From: Ottelia alismoides
Taxonomy: Eukaryota > Streptophyta > Magnoliopsida > Alismatales > Hydrocharitaceae
Assembly: GCA_037367405.1 (NCBI GenBank)
Contig: JAZKJV010002332.1
Span: forward strand, 434,001-498,000
DNA: 64,000 nt
Direction: 5' to 3'
Part shown: positions 58,221-64,000 of the stretch, one piece after another
Layout of the letters: every line of letters starts with the position of its first letter
How positions within the stretch are numbered: position 1 is the stretch's first letter
Notes under the pieces: model-generated
What the model saw: the letters and a program-made list of their open reading frames with translations, nothing else
What the model was told of the DNA's origin: nothing
The model's database searches: none
Position numbers and translations under genes: made by a program

Positions 58221-61200
58221 GAGTTGGAGGTTTTGAATTTGATCCATAAACCTAAGAAGATTTGGCACGTTAGGGTTCGTGAAAGTTTTGTCGCTCTTTA
58301 ATTTTTGCAGACCTATTTTGTGATAAATTTAGGCCCTATTTAAAACATTTAAGCACAAAATTTTCAATTGGATACTGTTCCCCATTAATTAAGGAAACCG
58401 TAGGATTTGAGTTGGCATGATTTGGAATCCGATAACTCAAGATATGATTATTTTAATGAACCTATATCCATTGTTTCGGGGATGGTGAATCATAACGTAA
58501 TTAAAGAGTTTGTTATTATTTTTACACGCCAATAAATGCGTGATTATTACATGAACTCTGTTAATAATCTAATTAGCAAACTTTAGAAACTTACTTTGCT
58601 AAATTTGGATTTAAAATGAATGAGATATGCTAATTTTAGTAAGTGAGGATAACTGCTGGAAATTACATACTTAATCGAGAACCTTGTTATTGTCATTTAA
58701 ATTTTATAGGAATTAATAGTTAATTTCTTGAGATGATTATTAATAAATATTTATAAAATATTAAAAGATGATAAATATTCCATTAAATGGATATTGCCTT
58801 GACCAATAGTTGATTAGATATGATCTAGATCACAAATTGGTTACATCATACACTTTCCAACAAACAAGTTGCTTAAATAGGATTGGGGATTTGTTTAGAA
58901 AATCTCCTTATAATATTAATCAAAATGGTTTTGATTACTATATGGCATAACATCGATTGAAAAATCGATTATCATCTCAAATACAAAGTGATTGACTTGG
59001 CATTATTTTTTCCCGAGGCAGATATGGTGTCCGGACGGGGAGGGTTGGGGTAGCAGGTTGCACCGTGTGCGGTCTGTCCCATTTCCGTTGGTATTGGCCA
59101 TGACAACGGGTAGGGAACGGATAATGCTTGAGAGATCATGATGTATTTTTCAAATTATTAAAATTCGAAATAATATGTATTTGAGATAATATAATATTTT
59201 CAAGTAATAATTAAAAAATATTTGTTGGATATTAATTGGATCATTGATTTAATATGATTAGATTAATTGGAATCCAATTAAAATTAAAACATTCTATTAT
59301 GCGTAGAGTTGTTATTTTCCTTGGAAGAATTAATCATAATGAATATGATTCATAATGATTAATTAGAATTTGAATATGAGGTGGAGGATCACATAAGTGA
59401 CTCCATGGTCTCCCATCAAAGCGAAGGGCTCCATTGCCAAGGATTGTATGTAAGAGACGCATGTCTGAAGTGACAGATCCTGCATACAAGCGTATCTGGA
59501 TCGGGCTCGTTGCTTCTCGAAAGAGTAAGGACGTATGCGTAGTGATCGCAATATCAAGTCCTCATATTATTGAGGCGATATTGGATTACGCATAGCGAGT
59601 TGTATTCATGTTGATAGTTGGTTCAATTAATGATGGGTCAACATCTCCTTTGGGGAGGTGGGCTCAGGTGTTAAAGACCGAATTGGGAGATGCGAGATGT
59701 ACTTACAAGGTGGAATGTGTTCCTGCTTCTTTTTATCTGAGTTACAAGTTCTCATATTATTGGGATGTGACAAAGATAAGAAAGGAGATCCTTGATCTTG
59801 CTTGACATATAATTGTAAGTATATCTCTTACATTAAAAGTGATTAAGGGAATGAACTTTCAGTGTTGACAAGGCAAGACAACTTTGATATAGAAAAATTC
59901 CTAAATCAAAGTAAAATATGTATATATATTTATATATATTTATGCGAATTTTTTATTTCAGATAAATTAATAAAACTCACTCAATACTATACTCAATAAT
60001 AACCAGTAAAATACCATGGATTAGATCCATGATCAAGATATTATACTTATTGTTGGACACATAAGGTATGTGATTGCAATATGCAAGTTTCCTCATAATA
60101 ATGAGGAATGACAATTAAATAGACAATAAGACAATAACCTAGGGTTTGTACGTCTCTATAGTCTTGATCTCTCATCAGATGTACTTTGGAAGTGACATGT
60201 CGATAATGATCGTGATTGTTAAATAATCCTTATAAAAATCTGTGAAGATGGTCTGGCGTACATATGTGCTCTTGACATTTAATCATGAATGACATGGTTC
60301 TCTGCATTATGCTGAATGGTGGCTCTTTAAGAGATGATATATTCAAAATGTTTTGAGTACCTACCTGAACCAAAGTCTTTAAGAATTAAGATGTATGTAG
60401 ATATGATGAGTGTCATCATCCAACTATCTATACTTTAGTCACTCACGAAGATATATAATATTCATATTATATGAATTGAATGAAGCATGTGTAAATGTTG
60501 AAATACACTTATATTGAAATCTTTTGAAATCAACATAAGACATCCTTTGTCTTAAGCAATGGTTGTTTAGAGATGAAAGGAGTGTAGTGGAAGCATAGGT
60601 CGGACCCAAGTTAGAAGGAAAGTCAGAGAGTTGATTGTACTTCTATGGTTTCCACACATATGGCATCCAAAGAGTTGTATGAATGACAATATTGCAAGAA
60701 GTTGATGTGTCGATAGTATGACTATCAAGACTATCTAGAATTCTTAGAGAAGAACTCAGATAGTGCATCAGAATAATCTACATCTGCATATAATCATTGA
60801 AATTGACTTTCTTATTGGATAAGATTAAAAGTCTAATAATTGTATCTCAATCTTTTAATAGCATTTGCAATTGGATGCATATGTTTAGATGACTAGAAAA
60901 TTTTGATCTTAAGGTGTTGTAGTTATCGACATGGATGTTAATGCAATTATTGCAACAATCTCTATTGTATAAATAGACTTCATATTTTTTGTGGGAGAGC
61001 CCTTAGTCTTAGAGAATGTCTCTATGACCTAGATATTAGAATACACTCTTGTTTATTTCTAAATGTTGGAAATAATCAAGAATTGTGGAATAGACCTATC
61101 ATAAAGAGTTGTGATGGATATATTTCAGATCTGACATCTGGAGGACTCTACTAAATTAGAAAATTAATGAATGGTTCATTAAAATCTCTAATAATGAAAA

Positions 61201-61240
61201 TTAATCCTTAAAAGGATCAATAGGAGGATGAAGATCATTT
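58221..61240 (+). mobile_element. Internal 5' part of element G (gag and protease region, not recognisable)
   Basis: About 3 kb where gag and protease of a copia element should lie. Reading frames are short and full of stops, and I recognise no gag or zinc knuckle. A GC-rich island at 59015-59115 interrupts the AT-rich sequence. A near-perfect hairpin is at 59331-59361. The amount of decay suggests an old, inactive copy. Confidence 0.5.
59331..59361. other. Hairpin with TATGA loop in the G interior
   Basis: 13-bp arms (59331-59343 and 59349-59361) with one mismatch around the loop TATGA, one base from the TGTGA loops of the LTR array. Confidence 0.75.
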
Positions 61241-61870
61241 TACAATGATCTGCAGTCAAATCTTGGACATATGTCCATTGATGAGATCAAAAGACTCGTA
61301 AGAGATGAATCTTTATATTGCCTGAAATTTCAAATCTTACATGCTTGTGAATATTGTATTCAAAAGTGAAAATGTCCAATGCACCCTTATTTGGGAATGG
61401 TGTTAGATGTCGAGGTATTCAGGATCTCATACATATTGATGCATGTGGATCATCTATATAAAAGTAAACATTAATGATATGTAACATCATTATATTATTA
61501 TTTGTGATATAAGATTTCTTCTCTTCACCTTAGAAAGCTTTGAAATGTTCAAAGATTTCACAATTTGGTTTAGAACCAAAGTTTGAAGGAAGATGAAATG
61601 AATTTGATCTAATCAAGGTAGCTTGTACCTATTAGATGAATTCATGCAATACCTTATGGAGATATGAATATCATTCCTATCTCACTCCTCCTTATACACC
61701 TTAACTCAATAGAGTTGTAGGGAGATACAATTGATCATGTGCGGTATGATTTGATCAATGATTAATCTTAGCATAATTATCTCTTAGGTTCCAGGTATAT
61801 ATATGTGGTAGAGACTACATTATATATCCTTAATAAGGTTTCCTGCAAGTAAGCTGGAATCTAGCACAAG
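61241..61870 (+). pseudogene. Copia integrase remnant with GAG-pre-integrase zinc region (element G)
   Basis: Frame from about 61255: LGHMSIDEIKRLVRDESL, then ILHACEYCIQK, the copia GAG-pre-integrase pattern in which His and the Cys-x-x-Cys bind zinc. Next, IQDLIHIDACGSS (family H-x-D-x-CGP, carrying the first catalytic Asp) is at about 61430-61460. SFEMFKDF is near 61540, and a YLLDEF...YL stretch followed by a SYLTPPYTPxLN-like block is near 61640-61700, in shifting frames. The integrase joins element DNA to the chromosome in active copies. Stops and frameshifts throughout make this non-functional. Confidence 0.75.
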
Positions 61871-62030
61871 AAATTGTTACTTCATTAGGAAAATAAAGGA
61901 TGGTATTGGATACCTACTTTATGACCTTGAGATTCTTAACAGATCTCGTCTCTAAGGATGTGATTCTTATAGGATGACTCTCTTGAGAATCAAGATGAAA
62001 ATGAAGTAAAGGAAATCATTTAATCTTGAG

Positions 62031-62770
62031 AAAATAATGAGGCTCCTGAAATCGGAAATAAAAAGGATAATTAAAGATGAAACACTAATACCTATTCAAA
62101 TGAGTTTAAGGATATATTCCATGTGTCAGAGAAATCTGACATTGATCGACTCATGTTATGAAGCTTCTGAAGATATTATCATGGAAAGATGGATGTTAGC
62201 AATTAAGTCTAAAGTAGACTTCATATACAAGTGCTGTATATGGACCCTCGAGAATCCACTTATAAGGGTAGGACCCGTTAAGGTGTAAATGGATCTTCAA
62301 GAGAAAGAGGGAACCTGATGAGAAGGTAGGGACCTTCAAAGCACGGCTTTTAACCATGAGTTACACACTAAAGAGAATACATTGCTTGCGATGAGACTTG
62401 CTCTTCAGTGACCATGCTTAAACCCATTATAATATTGCTAACTATAGCTACACAACTTGACTTTGACATCTTCGAGATGGAAGTCAATATTGCATTCCTC
62501 TATGAATACCTCTTCGAGGTTATTCATATGAAGTAGCCACAGGGCTTCATAGTTGAGGAAAGAAAGTTGTGCAAGCTGAATAACTCCATCTGTGGACTTG
62601 AATAAGCTTCTTGTAGTTGGAACATCAGATTTAATGCAATCATAAATGTTATGATTTCAGATAGAATCATGATGAACCATGTGAAGCTTAGTGGGAGTGC
62701 CATTGTGTTCATCATTCTAAATATAGATAATGTCCTAATCATTTGGAATGATATAAGGATAATAATAAGT
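62031..62770 (+). pseudogene. Copia reverse transcriptase remnant (element G)
   Basis: The open frame 62037-62288 corresponds to the segment leading into RT: a helix with SEDIIMERWMLAIKSKVDFI and VWTLxxP-like CIWTLENPLIRVGPVKV, where the family has W..AM..E...M..N.VW.LV..P.G.RPI. From 62440 a frame gives LDFDIFEMEVNIAFLYEYL (family MDVKTAFLNG, holding a catalytic Asp; here MEVNIAF, so Asp is replaced by Glu). It is followed by a PQGF block and KLCKLNNSICGLE (family KLKKSIYGLKQA), then SWNIRFNA. Several stops are present, and the YVDD part is not recognisable. The element is inactive. Confidence 0.8.
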
Positions 62771-63180
62771 GTTTTATAGATTGGTTATTCCTTAAGATAT
62801 GGTACTGACCTATCTAAAGGGATAGGACCTCAAAGAGTTGAGGAAGTGAATGTCAAAACTACTTGCCCTTGGGCATCACTTATGAGAAGCCGAGTGTATG
62901 CTAGATATGTACAAAAGCTAGATGTCTGTCATGCAGTGGGAGTAGTAAATTGTTGCTAATCCTTCTAAGGTGATAAAACACTTGATTGTAGTAATGACAA
63001 AATCTTCAAAGATGACAATACTTTAGTGATAGCGATCTCTATGTCTTATCTTCAAGAAATTAAGACTTTATAGATGGAGATCTAAAAGATCTTAAATGTG
63101 GATACCTTAGGAGATAGAGATCTCCGTGAATAAAGGTATTCCGATAAAGATAATGAAAATACTGCTTATAATAATTATCG
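62771..63180 (+). pseudogene. Copia RT C-terminus/RNase H remnant (element G)
   Basis: In shifting frames, ARYVQKLDVCHAVGVV at about 62905-62950 matches the family segment where a cysteine/arginine/proline-aspartate motif (TRPD) is followed by A.GV.SRY. A frame near 62960 gives ANPSKVIKHLIV (family NPG..HW.AVK.ILKYL). Beyond about 63030 I can only follow fragments. RNase H catalytic residues are not identified. Confidence 0.55.
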
Positions 63181-63427
63181 AGCTATAGTGTCAACGACAC
63201 TATAGATAACAAAATTGAGTATTGGTTGCATAAGATGCAACATTCGGATTAGATGCGAATACTGTTACTGGTGATATGCAAGTGTCGTAAAAGGACTTGG
63301 CGTAATCTCTTGGGAACAGAGTGACTGATCATCTTACCTAGCTATTTTTCTAAATAGCCTATGATTGTCACATGAGTGCGGGTTTAAATGATTATCCCAT
63401 TAATGGATTTTTGGGTTGATGGGAAAT
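63181..63427 (+). mobile_element. 3' end of the element G interior with polypurine tract
   Basis: The last internal sequence before the 3' LTR. GATGGGAAATTG at about 63418-63429 is the counterpart of the GTGGGAGATTG tract that precedes TGTTGG LTRs in many plant copia elements. The remainder is decayed, with no clear coding. Confidence 0.55.
63183..63205. other. Perfect 10-bp hairpin near the 3' end of element G
   Basis: CTATAGTGTC (63183-63192) and GACACTATAG (63196-63205) with a 3-base loop AAC. Confidence 0.85.
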
Positions 63428-64000
63428 TGTTGGACATTCGAGCCCATGGCGAGCCATTATGCAATAAATGTTATTGCAAATATCATTCCCTGATCTGAAA
63501 TAAAGAATAACTAATTTGCATAATAGGTCCCTTAATACAATTAGGGTTATGTACCATGGCCATCTTAATGATCATACAGTTGATGATTCAATTATTGAAT
63601 CATAGAGGTTGATGCATGGATGAATATTTAAAGAGATAGATTGAGGACTCATCAATCACCGTCAAATGATTGCTAAGAGATGATCTCCAGCCTGAGTAGG
63701 AGATGGCAATCCTTTCTCATTTGGCTAATATCTGACTGACCTCTTGATGCAGGTCCTTTGAATGGGAAAAGATATTTAGAGGTGTCATATTAGTTAGGTC
63801 AAAGAGTTGACTTAACGAGATCAAGATAACCAAAGACTTATGTCGTATGCTGTCATGATATAAGCACGCATTCTCTAACCGGAGACATATATGTTACTAT
63901 ATGTTTGAGTATGTACATTTGGCATACCAATAGGATGATGACCTAACGAAGGTCTATACACCGGCGCGCTGGTGTGCATGCAAGGGCATATGAGTAATAC
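63428..64000 (+). mobile_element. 3' LTR of element G (continues past window end)
   Basis: TGTTGGACATTCGAGCCCATG onward aligns with 55596-56165, including GCGAGCCATTATGCAATAAA, CATAATAGGTCCCTTA and the TGGTGTGCATGCAAGGGCAT stretch at the window edge. Roughly 10 percent differences by eye, plus a 14-base difference near 63924-63935. Confidence 0.9.

Overview
The window is plant nuclear DNA: AT-rich, with no host gene I can recognise, and built almost entirely from old, nested transposable elements. The plant origin rests on Athila-type Ty3/gypsy elements with tRNA-Asp-type primer binding sites, a chromovirus-type gypsy remnant and a Ty1/copia element with an initiator-Met primer binding site. 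I cannot name the species.

Layout, left to right. Positions 1-3117 are the LTR of Athila-like element I (plus strand). It is broken by a 1.34 kb Mutator-like element (394-1730, 11-bp target duplication) and followed by a primer binding site and small gag/RT remnants to 3587. LTR-derived sequence (3588-5609) and an isolated LTR (about 5610-9429) follow. From 9430 to 11617 lies a decayed chromovirus (H, minus strand; gag, protease, start of RT) cut off by that LTR. Its own long LTR (11821 to about 16500) carries a 2,065-bp tandem duplication. Element E (plus strand) supplies a 3' noncoding region, polypurine tract and partial 3' LTR (about 16500-20284).

Element A, a large Athila-type element on the minus strand, runs from its 3' LTR (20285-26392) to its 5' LTR (54631-55595). 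Its order on the minus strand is LTR, PBS, leader, gag, protease, RT, RNase H, integrase, 3' noncoding region, PPT, LTR. It has been cut by an LTR at about 22340-25705, a second Mutator-like element (28922-30101), a solo LTR (C, about 31579-35452), element B (39279-51606) and copia element G (from 55596). B has both LTRs, a TSD (ATGCC), a PBS and a PPT, but codes only for a gag-like leader protein and a protease region, so it is non-autonomous. G spans 55596 to beyond the window end: 5' LTR, PBS, degenerate integrase, RT and RNase H, and the first 573 bp of its 3' LTR.

None of the coding remnants is intact. The most interesting material is noncoding: an array of hairpins with a shared TGTGA loop in the copia LTR, repeated PPT-like hairpins in A and B, a roughly 70-bp block and inverted W-box pairs shared by diverged LTRs, and a pair of Mutator-like elements with very GC-rich, strand-asymmetric interiors. 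All similarity statements are by-eye alignments within this window or recognition of family motifs; no database was searched.
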